This document shows, piece after piece, positions 1 to 13,974 of a DNA stretch of 64,000 nt (the stretch's first letter is position 1; every line of letters starts with the position of its first letter). A program made the translations under genes and the position numbers. The notes beneath the pieces are model-generated. The model saw nothing but the letters and a program-made list of their open reading frames with translations, did not search any database and was not told the origin of the DNA. The stretch covers positions 1,295,199 to 1,359,198 of the forward strand of contig VXAI01000087.1 of assembly GCA_013399305.1 (NCBI GenBank). Direction: 5' to 3'. Source of the DNA: Rostratula benghalensis. Lineage: Eukaryota; Chordata; Aves; Charadriiformes; Rostratulidae.

Positions 1-3000
1 CAGTCAAAAGAACAGGCTCTTTGGTGGTGGCATCAGAGGGTAGAGCCCCTCTTCCTCCCTTCCTGGGATAGGATGAGATCTGCAGAACGTTAAGTTGCTA
101 AATCCCAGGGAATTGGGGGTAAATTAGACAGTCAGACCTTTGGAGAATGGTGGTCTCTTCAGACCACCGAGAATGCAGAAGGCCTGACACAACGGCACAG
201 GCGCAGATTATTATCTTTATGCATTTGAGAAGTCTGGTTGAAATCAATAGGAGCACTGATGGGTTTTCTGCAAAGCGTGCAGGCTGCTTGTATAGGCTTA
301 TGGATTACATTTTTATTATTTTGATTTTCAGGTTAAATTCATCACCGGGCACCTAAAAACAGTTAGAAACCCCTCATCTCCAATCTCCAAACATCGATTT
401 AATTATTAAGCCATTTTGTGGGGAAGCAAGGAAGGAAAATTGAATCAAACCTCGCATGCTGAATATCAAATCCTAAACTAAACATTACTTTAAAAACAAT
501 TTTATAGAAAAATAGGAGGAATGTGACTGTTTCTTGCAGAGCCCTAAATAAATCTATTTTTTGTATGCTGTTTTGGAGCAGGCCTACTGTGGCACCCATT
601 TTGTTAACGTTTTAGTGTTCCTATTCAGTCTAAAGGCACATGTGGAAACCTTTTAAAACCATCTCAGCCCTGAAGTTTGCCTAATGAGCCCAAGGATGTA
701 GCTAACACACTACCAACTTCTCACTCGGCCAGCGTGTTCCTAACACTACAACTTATATAATCAAACACATGCTAGAAATAGGAGATAAGATTAGTGACAG
801 TTAACTGCTGCTATTTTTTTTCCCCTGCAGCCTGAAGAAGGTCTCTGGGATTAAATATTAACTCTAATCTTATTTGCTAAAATTAGACCACACTGTATTC
901 TTTTTCTTTTACAGCCAATTGCAAGTATAGCACAGAAGTTATTTTCAGAGTGTAATCTGATAACCAGAATCAGTCACCAAAGCTGTTATTCCATTAAGAG
1001 TTAAGAGACTTCCTGGTTATTTACTTAGTTATTTTTACTTGGGATAGCGGAGCCTGGCAGATCCTGTTTTTCCCAGCTTGAGCTTATTCGGTTTCAGAAA
1101 GAGCTCGGGAAGATTTTACTGTATTACCAGGTTCAAACAGGTCAGTCACAGGTGCAAAATCAATGGCACTGGATATTCCTGTTTCTCTCTTTAGATGCAA
1201 AAAGTAAGCCTGCACACAGTCAAGTTTTGAAATGGTGATCATTCCCTCCATGGGGTGGAAACAGGCAGGAGGCAGGAAAAAGTCTACGAAGAGGTGATAA
1301 AACAGCAGAGCACTTTGGTAAGCCAATGCCATAGCAGCCCTTTACTGCATTTACCCCCTCTTTAATTTAACAGCGTTGAAATGTTCTCTCACCAGCAGCT
1401 TCAGATGTATTTCTCCTATTTGCTCATAAAGCCATGGAGCTGCTAAAAGGAGTAATCACTCTTTAAAGTTCAACTTGAGTGAGAACCATCAGATGCAGCT
1501 ATTTGTATTACCTGGGCTTTTAAATGAAAGGGGAACACACAAGTTGCTGATGGAGAAGACTGTCGAGGAGAAGCTTTTGTTTTCACTCTAAACCCACTTT
1601 TTTTTTTTTTTTTTTTTTCATTAAGCAGTTATCCTGCTGGCTCCAGTTTTACATTCTGCCACTTCTGGCAGCACATATGGACTTGGGCAGAAGAATGACA
1701 CGAACTCCAAGTGGCATCATGTGGCAGGGGTGGGAGGCCACTGCACAGCCACTGCTAAAGACACCCCTGGGCACAAACACACATAGGGGAAGGGAGAACC
1801 CGGACATACAGCTCCTTTCTTTGAGAGGCTGATTCACTCAATTTATTTATTTTATTTATTATTATTTTTTAGCAAAATGTCCCACTGAAAAAGCTTCCAC
1901 CTGCAAAGCTACACCAATGCCAGTCTAAAAAGCATCCTGATACCCTTAAAGTGCATCCACCACAACAGCCTCTTGAGGCATCAGGCTGAGAGCTTCAAGG
2001 ACTTGCTTAACTCCCTTTAATGGTGCTTCTACAAAAGATGCCACATTGGAGGTGCTTGTCCAACTGCCAATTTTGTGCTTTCGGAATAGAAAAACGCACA
2101 GGTGCCCCCCTCAGCCCTCCCTTTTGAAGCCTCAGCTTTCAGCCAGAGGATGAATTTACATTGGAAGCCCCTACTACGTGAGAGTAGTTACAAATCAAAT
2201 GAGGAAACCAGATGGCTTCTCAATTTTCTTCTCTCCAGCTTAACAAACACGTCTTGGGGCAGCATTTCCAAGTGTCCCTTCACTCCCGGTCTGAAAGGGG
2301 AGGGAGAGACCAGTATCCCTCAGTGCCTGCAGAGCATCACCATGCTGCCAGGTGGCAGGTGGCGAGTTGGGGAGGAAGGAGAGGTCACTCACTCTAGAAC
2401 CACATCAAGGACAGGGAGCAATAACTGCAAGCCACGTCCACTGCCCCGTGAGAAGTGCGTCAGCGCTGACGGCGGGGCAAGCGGCTTGGAACTGATGGCC
2501 AAGCACAGAGATGGTGCAAAGCCAGCGGATCGATGCCCGATTTATTGGGTATGGCAGCGTTCCCACTGCACGTGGCTCAGGGATGGGGTCCAAGAGTTAA
2601 GCCACCTGCAGATTTGGGGTTTTTTCCGAATCAAAATCCTCTGCGCTAACGGCCCCAACATAGAAGAGTTCTCAGAAGTCCTGGCCCCTAAGCCTGGGGG
2701 CAATAATGTCAGCTGAACTAAATGGCGAGGCAGAAACAGAAAACATATAAGAAAAAAAAAAAAAAAAAAAAGCAGAGTAATAAAAGTATAAATAGGGCAA
2801 TCTCTGATCCAACTAAAATACTTATTTTAATCCATGGCCGCAGGTTTTATTTCATCTCAGTGTTATTGAAGGCCAGCTGAAATTCTTTTGACCTTTCAAA
2901 AGTGAGATTGTTTTCAAATCAGAATGAAGAATTTACTTTTGGAAATCCTGACTGTATCCCTGGGTGCTTTCAGCATCCTTCCCATCCCTGAAAATTTTAA

Positions 3001-3172
3001 GGGGAAATTCATTTGTTGACTTTGCCACAACTGCCAGCAAATACACTGTTTATTGAGAAGGAAGGTAGAAATCACCAGGCATATGCCTCGGTACTTTGCT
3101 GCTGACACATTTCAGTGCACGAAACAGGAGGCATCTTTTCCAAACCTAGAAGAGCACACTTGCAAAACTGTA
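1..3172. other. Unique intron sequence, no gene seen
   Basis: Mostly AT-rich single-copy sequence. It contains a 21-base T run (1598-1618), an ATTT-rich patch (1840-1873) and a 20-base A run (2752-2771). A 204-codon plus-strand open frame at 2102-2716 has no recognisable domain, starts only at a GTG, and is treated as chance. Confidence 0.6.
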
Positions 3173-3321
3173 GGGACACCTCCCACCAGACCAGGTTGCT
3201 CAAAGCCCCATCCAGCCTGGCCTTGAACACCTCCAGGGAGGGGGCAGCCAGAGCTTCTCTGGGCAACCTGTTCCAGTGCCTCACCACCCTCACAGCAAAG
3301 AACTTCTTAATGTCTAGTCAA
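3173..3321 (-). mobile_element. CR1 LINE 3' fragment
   Basis: The plus strand reads as the complement of the CR1 3' region: gggacacctcccaccagacc, then gttgctcaaagccccatcc, then cagtgcctcaccaccctcac. The minus strand retains the degraded C-terminal reading VRHWNRLPREAL and LEVFKARLDGALSNLVWWEV. The terminal octamer-repeat tail is missing, so this is an internal fragment of about 150 bp. Confidence 0.92.
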
Positions 3322-6300
3322 ACACTAGTTTATTAAACCATGAAGAGAATACTGGCTGTAATACTATGCATCAAACTGGAGGAATGGACAAACTGGACAG
3401 CTGAAGTGGCCCTGTCTGGAGCGCAGACCTTAATGAACTTCAGCAGAAGGAGACAAATTTTTCCTAATTTAGGGTATGTTGTTGATGTTAGAGGCTGCCT
3501 AGGGCATAATTGGAGAACACAGAAAATTAAAAAATACAGCCGAGAGAGTACCTTCAGGCAAGTGTAGGTGAAAAAGCACGGAGGAAAACTTTCAGGCTGC
3601 TAAGGTCAGGCTCCGGGTGGAGGTGTTAGAGAGAAAACTAGAGACAACAATGTTTCAAATAACCTCCTCCCCATAGGAACAACTCGGCTACCACATGACT
3701 GAAGCAACAAAGAACACATATAAAACAGTGGCACTAATTAGCAGTTTAAACACTCAGGCATGAACGGGGAGATAAAGGCAAGGGAAATACGGCTGTGGTA
3801 TCTGGCAGGTTGCAAGACATTTGTTTTTCCAATGCAACTTGCACCTTAAGAAACCTGGAATGCAGTAACGAAGGATGACATAGGAGGGTGGCTCAGCAGA
3901 AATGCTACCTTCACTCCTTGGGTGCCTGTGCAAGCCATGCTGAAACCGTGGGGGAGGAAACAGGCAGAAACGAACAGATTTTAACCCAAGAGCATCATCA
4001 GAATTAAAGTGCAACTGTAATTTAAAAGTAAAATCAATCCCGTATTTTTGCAAAAGGAAAACTAAACTGACCCACAGATTAAAAAAGAAAAAAAAAAAAA
4101 AGAGGAGAGAAAGTGTTAAGCGTTGAGGAGGGGGAGGGAAGGAGTGGGAAAGCTTTCACAGAATCTAAATTGTGAGAGAAGAGTCTGTGGAAGATCTGTT
4201 TAGGTGCAAATCGTGATCCAAAATGGGGAGAAAAAGGGAAAAGAAAAAGCAGCTTTAAGAACTTCTAGAAGGCAAAGAAAAACTCTAGAAGCCTCCGAGT
4301 TACATTAGGAAATGTCAAAATAGGCAGAAAATGAGGATGTGTGTAGAAATTTGCTAATTCACAGGGTGCTTAGAGGAGTAGTTCAGATTCCAACGCTGCA
4401 ATTAATACACAAGCAAACACAACAATACAGAAAAATTACAAAGACCCGTAAATTACACCAATACTCCTCTTTCCTAAGCACGGCAGAATTTATTTATACG
4501 AATAAACTACGAAATAGAGTGTCTTAAATACACACTGCATTAAATACACTGTAATTACTTTATAAAAACAAGGAGTACTGCACAGCAAGGCATCCCACTA
4601 CAAGCCCTACTATTACAGTTTGTGTTGTGTAGGAGAGGAACAAACAGCCTCTGCTAGATACCATCTAGGAAAACAACAAGGCTGCACTCTGAGGAAGAGA
4701 TCAGGAGACAAAAGGAAGCTGGAGAAGAAACAGGCTCAGGACGTGGGGCCAGACAACAGCCCATGCAGCTCCGGGATGCTCTGCCACGGTTTCCACCAGG
4801 CAGAGGATGCCAGGGCTTCCCAGCACTGCCCGTGACTGCGGGCTGGCATGGCATGGCTTGTGAAATCAATCTCTGGCATCCTTGTGCTGGGGGAGCAGAG
4901 AGCTCAGCCCAGCAAGTACCGTAACGTTCCCAGTCCAGAGATGGTTTTGCTGGGCTGTGGAAGGAACCGCATGTCAAAGGCTTTAGTACTGTGCTTCGTG
5001 AGGTAACCAGGCAATTACAATCCTCAACCGCTAGGCTGAAAACCTGTATAAATAACCCAGCTTCCTGCAGGCTTTGTATTTTTAAAACAAAACCTGCCAA
5101 ACGTGGCATTTGTTCCCGTTTTCCTTCCCCTCCTCCTCCACTTTGCCTTTAAATTTCCAGTATTTGGACACATGATTTTGCTGCATTCACCTTGGGTTTG
5201 TACTTCCATGTCTACCAACAGATCTGAGGATTACGGTGGCTTTTGTTCCACTGCTTGGCATTCACATTTCATTGATGACGTCTGCTCAGCTCAGCAGAGC
5301 AGGTTTGCAAGGAGAACCGGCCATTGCTGAGCTGGCAAAGTCAGTCCCTTCCCGTTCCTCCACGAGGAGCAGTTCACTCCTCCCGTGGTGGCCCAAAAAG
5401 TCAGCGAGGCTCCGTAAATCCCATAAAACCCATCAGAGGCGTTTGCCTTCTCGCTGAGATTTCACATCTGCTGTGAGCAAAGGTAAATGGCTCTTCTGGT
5501 CCCTAAAGGGTGGGCTCAACAAGAGCATCCCACGGGGGAGGATGGGCACTGGCATCCCAAGAGCAGCCACAACCCTGCAACCAGCTCCGGGCTGTCCCCA
5601 AGGAACTGACTTCCCCCTTTCAGCTTCATACGCAGGATTTAAGATCTACCCAGAAAGCCAGGGGTAGTCCTAGGAGCTTCTCCATGTAGAAAAATGACGG
5701 CTTTTCCAGCTTGATGTGTGACTTCCCTGTCCTGGGAGGGTGGAAGTTGGGACTTTACAGCTATTTGTGCGTGCGTGTGTATTTACATATGCTGACATGC
5801 ACCCACGCGTGCTAGTGTGAGAAAGAGAGAAGAGAACGTGAGCGAAAGGGAGTGAATTAGCCCCATCTGCTCCGAAAATATCATTTCCTCCTTGGATTTC
5901 TATTACCATCATATCATTGCCACACTAGAGTGCTCCTAAAAGGCAGCCAGCATCATTACAGCTGCTCAGATTATTAACAGCATTAATAAACTCTCAGAGA
6001 CACTACTAAGAAAATATTAACTACAATTATCAGTGTCTGATAAAATAATGAACAGTGAAGTGTTATTCTGCTGCCTCAGACACCAGAGCGCATTTATGTG
6101 TGCCGTGAGTAATGAAAAACAGTTTATTTGCATACTGAATCATCCTGGAATTGGTTCTTGCTATTGTATTTTATTTCTTTCCCTAAAGATCAAGCAACAC
6201 GGGCTCAAGAGGTGTGTTTGCAGGACCCTGCTTTGGCTTTGTAAGTGCCTTTTTCCTCACGTTCTTTAGTGATACTCTGTCCTTTCCTGACAGCAGTGGG

Positions 6301-9300
6301 GAACTTGGGCTTGGTTTCCAATTAATAGGTGGGACAAAAAGGTATTCATTAGTGTGGGGCTCATTAAAATGAGGAGAAATAAGCTATCTGGGCCTGAAAA
6401 CACACACTGCAGGGCAGACATCCAGTCCAGGCAGCCCGTTCTCACAGCCCTGATGCAGGATGGTACCCCTGGGTACCAACAAAAATGAAAAAGATGAGAG
6501 ATAGGGACAGTAGCAACTAAATGCAACTAGAAAGGAAGGCAAAACCGCAAGGCTGAGAGAGACAAGAGGGAAGAGGGGACTTTCTAAAATAGATTCCCTT
6601 AATCTGGGCCAGAAAAATCATGTGTTTTTTATCCCACTGCCTTTTTTCTGTGCCCTTTTCCATCACTGCTCCAGCATCCCGTGCTCCCTGCCCAGACTCT
6701 TTTCCCTGCCTACGAGCCTTTTGTTCCTCCAACCCCTCCTTCTGTGCTCCGCTGCCGGATTACCAGCTCTCAGCAGCCGGCCACGGCGGGACCATCCTCC
6801 GCTGTGCACACCTCGGGGTCCTCATTGCCTGCATCAGAACAACCTCGAGAGAGGAAGAGAAGTGGGGTGCAGAGGCAGGAGGAAACGCCATCCTCGAGCA
6901 TCCCTCCCTGCCAGCTGTGGGGGAAGGACGGCTCGGAGGAGGCGATCTTCTCCCTCCACACAAATCACTGCCAGGATGAATCTCCGCTCCTGGGAGGGGA
7001 AGAGTCCAGCCGCAGCCTTCCTCGCTATTTTCCCCTCCAGCATCCTCCCTCTCCTCCTCCTCTGCAGTTCTGGCCACCCAAGCAGGTTAGACGTGGCTTG
7101 CCCTGAATAAGTCACCTACATTATTTTTTTTTTTTCTCTTTAATTAAAGAGTTCTTCTGTGCAACAATTTACGAGAACTTTGTTGCTAAGGGAAAGAAAA
7201 CACCGTATTGTTCCACACAGGTTTTACAAAGACAAACTTACTCTCTCCAAATGAATTTTGTTCCCCCAAAAGTCCCTATGGAAGGCAAAACAGAGAATGG
7301 TAAAGGATTCGCTGAAGTACGAACTGAAATTCATTTTAAATCAGTGTACCATGTAAAAATGGTGTCTTACAAATAGGATTATTTAATTTAAACCTTAGAT
7401 CTGTCAAGTTCCATTACTTCAAATGGAGCCTGTCGTTTCTTGACTTCATTATAAATCAGGATTATATTACGATTTATGTTAGGTAAAGTCACTGCTTCGA
7501 TAGCAGATGGTGAAAAAAAAAATAAAAATTACACAGCAGTCAGTAAATAGAGCAAAGTCATCGCGCTGTTCTTGAAAGGCAAAAAGTCATCTTGCTAAAT
7601 GAGGGTCCGAGCTGTCCTGTACCAAGACTGTTCCTAATAAATAAAAGACCTCTGGGAAAAGTGCTGAGCATACGCTGGATCTATTTTCAGCTTGCATCAG
7701 CAGCTGCTGCCCCTGGGATCGCATCTTTGCTCATACCCTCCACCATATGTAATCACTCCAGCGCTGCAACCAGTAAGATAATGAAAGAGCATGGCATAAA
7801 TCTATACTTGAGTGGAATGCTAAATGAGAAAAATAATACAAAAAAGGGGGAAATAAACCACATTTTCAAGTCATTAGGAAGAAAGACTTTGACATATGAA
7901 GTGTTGCAACCATTAATAGCACTTATCATATAGAGTGGAGACAAAGAGACAAATTAATCAAACTGACAGAACTGGGACATTTTATGCTAATGCAGGCTCC
8001 TGGGTTTTCGTTTGTATTCCTCTGTGTCTGGAAAACTGATACCATTACAGGGCAGGAAATTGCATGAATAACATGCAACAGATCATAAAAATTCACACAC
8101 CAAGTGCAGAAACACTGCCAAAAGCACTGTAAAAACAAGGCTAGAGACCTCAGCAGAGGAACTACCAACAGCTAATGAATGCAAATAAGTACAGGCATAT
8201 TTCCCGCCCGTGCATAACAATGAGATGTAGGCTGTGACTCCGCACAGTCTCCGATAGCAGAGGTAAGATGAAGGCTGGAGAGTGAAGATGCAGGTAGCCA
8301 GGGGAGAACTGCTGGCTGAGCCAGGGTCTGATCTTGTTTGCAGTATTGCAGCCAGCAGTTTAAAGCCACCGGAGAACCGGCGTAGCCAAGTGCTGCCTCT
8401 TGTCTAAATGTATCGCTGCGTTAGATTTAATTCAACGTTTCAGGTAGGAGACAGAAAGGGGGGGTGGAGGATGAAAAGAGGAAACAAAACAGAGGCACGA
8501 ACCAGCACATAATCCCCCAAAACAAAAAAAATCCCCTCGCCCTTGTGGAGATCTCTGGTGCGCGGTAAAAACCTTCCCAGATAAAGACATTTAAAACATA
8601 ATTCATTTGGGAAATAGAGAAGGCGCTGGCTGTCCGAAGGCACAGCCGTGTTGTAAGGGGCAGGAAATGGCAAGAACTACAGGAATGCTGGGGCAGGGCA
8701 CGGTGTAATGCAGGGTCTTGCCAAGGTTACTTCATTTGCCGTAAAGGCTTCTCAAGGAGCTTTAAATAACCCTGGCAAAAACAGAGCACTGCTGAAGTGC
8801 AGCGAGAGCTCATCAGCCACATAAACACCAAACGAAAAATATGTTCCCTCGAGGGGCAGCCACGGAATTTCTCATCGCTCTGCCTTGTTTAAAAAAAGTG
8901 ATGCTTTCCCTCTTGTCTGGTAGCAACCCTACAAACCCAAGGCGAGGACTAACTCAGGAAGGGAGGTGGGGTGGGGTAGGGTCGGGGGGGAGGTAAAAGA
9001 AATAAAGCTGATACCTTTTGGAGCTGCGTCATTTCCAGCACTGCTCTCACCTTCCCCAGAATAGAATGATATGTAGCTGACAGGATTGAGCAAGAGCATT
9101 TACGTGCCAATACTACATGCACAAAGAGGGTGAGGAAATGCCAGCTTGCCCAGGGGTGGCAGCTTTCCTGAAGAGCGAGCAGAATTCAAGTCCTTCCCGC
9201 ATTGGATGCTGGAGGATCCCCCCTGTGTTTAGAGAGCAGCAGGACAGAAGCTGTTTTACCCCGTCAGAGATGGACACATGGGGAGCCCAGCTTTCCATCT

Positions 9301-12300
9301 GCTCTCCAGGAGACTGCTAGGGAGGTTTGATGCGGTTTGAGCCATGTGAACAGGGTTTATCTCCAAACCTCAAAATCTCCAGAGTCTCAACAGGGTGCTT
9401 GGCCTGGTACCAAAAAATAGTGCGCACGCACAAAAGCAAGCTGGCCCAAAAGCTTTCCAAAGCGGTTTCCAATGATGGTGTAACCTTTGTTCTAAGGGGA
9501 AGAATTAGAAGCAGGCATTCATTAACTCCTGTAGATATACATCCATCTGACAGACGGACAAGGGTTACAAGCTGCAAATGGAATGACTTTCTCCTTTCCT
9601 TTAACTAACTAAATGAATAAATACAAGCTCAGACAATTAGTTAAAAAAAGGCCTCATGAAAACCTTGGCTTTAAAAAATGTTAATATCAGGAGGGAAATA
9701 AATTGGTCAAATAGTTGTAATGATGTTGATTTCTCCTCCACTTTACAACCGCAAAACCACCTTTGAAGTGTTTCAAGAACACACACGACACCTGACCCTT
9801 TCTTGTTTTCCACCAGCAATCAGAGCAATTTGGGAAAAGAAAAACCTAGTTAGAGTAAAACACTGATTAATGAAAGAATATTTAGAGGTTTTTGCTGTCA
9901 CTTTACCATTCAACCAGGAGGTAGAAAGCACAGTGACAAGAAATGACTACGAATTTACACACGGCTTTAGCTATGCAATTGCTCTTTAGAAAACCAGTTG
10001 CAGAACTGGACTGTTACCTCACCAAATAATTCAGAGTAAAACCCTATCCTGAGAGCTCAGGAGCAGGTGATGCAAACAGTCTGGGCCCCTGAGGCTGGGA
10101 CGGACTTGAAAAAAAAAAGCTTGCTCTGAAGAGGTGTGCAGTGCTGGTCTGCTCTACAGCTCTCCAAGAACTGCTTGGAGAAGGTCCAGCACAGCAGCCC
10201 TGCCAGTGCCTCCCACTGGGGTCACCTTGGCTGTGCACCACCAGCTGAAGACAGAGGCCAGAACATCATCAAACACTTGTCCTTGAAAATTTACCTGCCT
10301 GTGCCCTCTTGACTGAGGTTTCCAAAAGGAAAGTTCATGCATAATAGTGAGATAAATCACTGAAGAGAAGGATTAGGCTAATCTTTGACAAGGAAGCAGA
10401 ACTCAACCAAACTTGAGGTATCTCTTACTGAGTGTTCTTCACAGCCTTCGAACTGCAAGATACACTGAGGACAGTGAAAGAAGAAAAGGAGTATTGATTT
10501 AAAGGTTTCTGCCGCTACTGAAAACTACTCTTTCTGCTTTCTGAAAACTATGACTTTGTAGAATGCCCCAATGCCTCTATATGTCATGGGCACCTCTTCA
10601 TTCTTCACTTCCTTGGAAAATGGTATAGATATTATTTGTCCTCAATGGCCACTGCTTACATAAACAAGGCAAAAATGATAAGGATAGGATGGCTCTTACA
10701 AAAGATAGGCAATATTTTCTGTGCCTTGCATCTGACAAATTAATCCAGATATTTAAAACATCGCCTTAGTTTGATGTGTCCAGTCTCCTGGACACTAACA
10801 AGTTCAAGGAATAGGCAGAAATGTCTTGATTTGGTTCTATGTCCAGACAAAAACACAATATGCAGAAAGCCATGGAAGGACTTGGAAATCTGCAATCAGA
10901 GAAAAATAAGGTGAAAAATTATTTCAGTTCAACAGGCAGATGGAATGGCTGCAGAGACCACCTCAAGTCCAGCTTCCCCTTATGGAAGCGGAACTGAGCA
11001 CTGGTCCTCTGCGGAAAGCAGAAAGGAAGTTGTCAGGATTTGTCTTTCCCCAGCTTTTTCCTGTCTTGAAAGCTTACTGGCTCCAACCCTGTCCTTTGAA
11101 AGAAACAGGAAATAACTTGAGTTTATTCTGTTTTTACTTGACCGAGAATCCCCTGACAGGGAAATTTTCTCTGAAGGCTGCCCATGTATCTGGGGAGAGA
11201 GGTGGCTGGGCGTGTTGTATTACTGCTGTGTGGTCAGAGATGTAAAGATATTTTGTTTTTAGAGTTGTTTAAGACTTGTTTCTTACTAGCTGCAGGCCCT
11301 TGAAACAGAGGACCGCAGGTCTGAATTTCAAAGGAAAGAAAAAAACGCAACACATTTCCATTCCTCACAAGCAAAATCTTTACACAGCCAAAAATGTAGC
11401 TGTATGTAGCCTCCCAGCTGACAGTCTCACAAAAATCCCTTATCACTTCATCAAAAGTATTTTTTCCTGAAACTAAGAATTGTACTGGCAAAGTTTGCAT
11501 GGACATTTTTTTTTTCTTTAAATCTAATTTTTATACCTTGAAACACTATTACAGACTGCATCCCCGCACATTCTGGGAACATAAATTATAGGTGTTTGCA
11601 CAGACTGGTGCATTCACTCAAAGAGAGCAAACTTCAAGCGAAGCATTACAAAATGTTTGACAGAATGGATGCCCACACCCCTTTAAACCATGGACATTGC
11701 TCAGCTCCTTTTTATTTCACTACCCCACCTCAGCACTGGGTTTGGGAGGCACATCTGACACTGCAAGAGCAGAGGGAAACACCGAGAGTACAATGCCACT
11801 GCTGAATCCATCCTGGGTGACACCTACCAAACCTCCCTGCACTCCCTACAGTATGTCTGTACACTTCCATTTCTCTAAAGCGGTGTTCTCAAATGATGAG
11901 AAGCTGCTGCAGCGAATGATGTGGACCAGGTACCTCAGCAAATCCCAAAACATACTCTGCTAAATATTGTTGCTTCAACACCAAAACACAGGCGCTCGAT
12001 TCTTGGGGTCCTGAATACCCACAGCTCCCACCTGCCAAGACTGATTAGCTCTCAGTGGTAAGAGATCAAATCTTGCTAGATACCTGCCTACTGTTTGGGA
12101 CAAAGTGGATGCCCAAACACAGGAAAAAGTTTCAAAATCATGCTCTAAGTATCAAGATTTTTTTTTTTTTTATTTAATTGATACTTTATTTTTAAACTGG
12201 AGTCTGCAACAGCTCTGTCACTTTGGCAAAAAATCCTATGTAAGCATCCTCAAAGTGCCCCAGTCTCCTGGTGAGGGACTGGAAGTCTTTGTAGTGGCAA

Positions 12301-13700
12301 TCCACAGACTTCTTCTGATCTGCTCCATGCCTTCAAGTCTACTTTCCTCTTAGATGTGGTAGTCTCAGCAGTTCTTACCGGTGGTAGCACACAGGACCTC
12401 AGGGGTGATGCAGGATGAACAGGCAGAGGATACAGAGCAGAACCCATCCATCACCCAGGACCAATCGTCCAGATAAAGCAGCGAGGGGCTCCATCCTACC
12501 CCAACCATCTTGAAAAAATGCCTCAAGTAGTCTGAAAATCCTCTCAATGCTTCCTGCATGCTTAAAAGATACAGGGGGAAGAAAATGAGACTGAAACTCT
12601 GGCTGAGGAAGCTGGAAGCTCTGGATTCAGACAGAGTGGCTGCTCTGGGACCAGCAGTTGTGGGTCGGTCCGTTCACCTCCCAGTGGGGTAATGTGAAGC
12701 TGAGTGTTCAGAGAGAGGTAAACACAGCTGAGTGGTTCACACAAGGTGATTTAATCGTCGTCGCTGACCTGAGGCAGAGACCTGTGCTGTAATGCCTACC
12801 TGGTACACCAGCTTCCACCCCAGCATCCGCAGAGAGGTGATGACAGTATTTTATCTGTTCACAAGAGACACCAAAAAACCTACTGCTGAAAGGTTTTACG
12901 TTACCATTGTTGAACTTCAGAGCTGATACCTCTCAATTCCAGCTGTTTGGTGACACGTTGTTTATATACCAGTTTTACTGAAGGTGCTGTTTTCCACTAT
13001 TCTCAGCCCAGCTACAGGTATTTTGACTGCAGACTGGGTCACAGCACGAAAATCTGGGTGCCATTTCAATTATGAATTAACCTTCTCTTCTCCACAAACT
13101 CTTCTAAAGCCTCCATTACTGGCTCTTAAGTGACCCAAAAGATGCATTGTGCAAACTTTAATTAAGAAAAAATAAATCCCCCAAATACAACCCAAAATTA
13201 AAAAAAATAAAGATTTCAACTATTTGTATGTGGGAAATAGCTACACTTAACTGCGCATTCTCATGCCATCTGCTCTTATAAAGCCAGATTAAGCAAAGTG
13301 TAGGACAGAAAGGTTTATTAGCAAATCTGATCTATGTTACGTTATGATCTTAAATTTCACTCAACTACATCTGTACTGAGCACCAGGCTTTGTGAAGGAC
13401 TGTCTAAAGCTCATTCCTCCCCAAAGCCATTTGCCTTACAGTTATAAAACAATGTGGAGTCATACACATCACTGAGCAGTTTGTTGCTAAAAACACATGC
13501 CAAAATTTTCAGTTGATTTTAATCTGGCTTCAAAACAACTGCCAGTGGCTCTCATGGTATTTTTTCCCAGTAAATTAAAACACGCTTCCTGGAGATATGC
13601 CTCTCTTTTCACTTAAGTCTTTAAACAACTACTCAAGCTCCTTCAGAGAAATTAAAGCTCATTTTTTTAAAAGAAACCCATCCCGGAGACTGGCTAGATA
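3322..13700. other. Unique intron sequence, no gene seen
   Basis: About 10 kb in which I recognise no transposon, RNA gene or exon. The GC- and pyrimidine-rich segment 6620-7110 is open in several frames on both strands at once, which points to composition and not coding. Short A/T runs are scattered throughout. Old, very diverged repeats could be present and unseen. Confidence 0.5.
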
Positions 13701-13974
13701 GACCTGTATTTTGACCAAGTACAGCTGATCCTATTTATTTAGTTATTGAGGTAAATAAGGCGGTCAAAGACACAGCATTTAGTAGTGTTAGACTGTGCTA
13801 ACTAGGTGGTCGCTGGCGGTCTCCCATCAGTGGGACAGATCCGTAGTTTGACCAAGTACAGCTGATCCTATTTAGTTATTTATTGAGGTAAATAAGGTGG
13901 TCAAGGACACAGCTTTTAATAGTCTTAGACTGTGCTAACTAGGTGGTCGCTGGTGGTCTCCCATCAGTGGGACA
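13701..13974. repeat. Two-copy tandem duplication, 137-bp unit
   Basis: Copy 1 (13701-13837) and copy 2 (13838-13974) are abutting direct repeats with a constant 137-base offset. Both contain ttgaccaagtacagctgatc, a TATTTA/AGTTATT-rich core, gactgtgctaactaggtggt and cccatcagtgggacag. Roughly half a dozen substitutions and a local shuffle of the TATTTA motif separate them, so the duplication is old but not ancient. It resembles no element I know. Confidence 0.93.

Noticed and set aside
2102..2716. 204-codon plus-strand frame, one of the longest in the window
   Set aside because: No domain or homology recognised, begins at GTG, and codon third positions show no bias. A frame of this length is expected about once by chance in 64 kb over six frames.
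6620..7110. Several overlapping frames on both strands (up to 162 codons)
   Set aside because: Open in nearly all frames because the DNA is C/T- and GC-rich and poor in stop codons; no domain.
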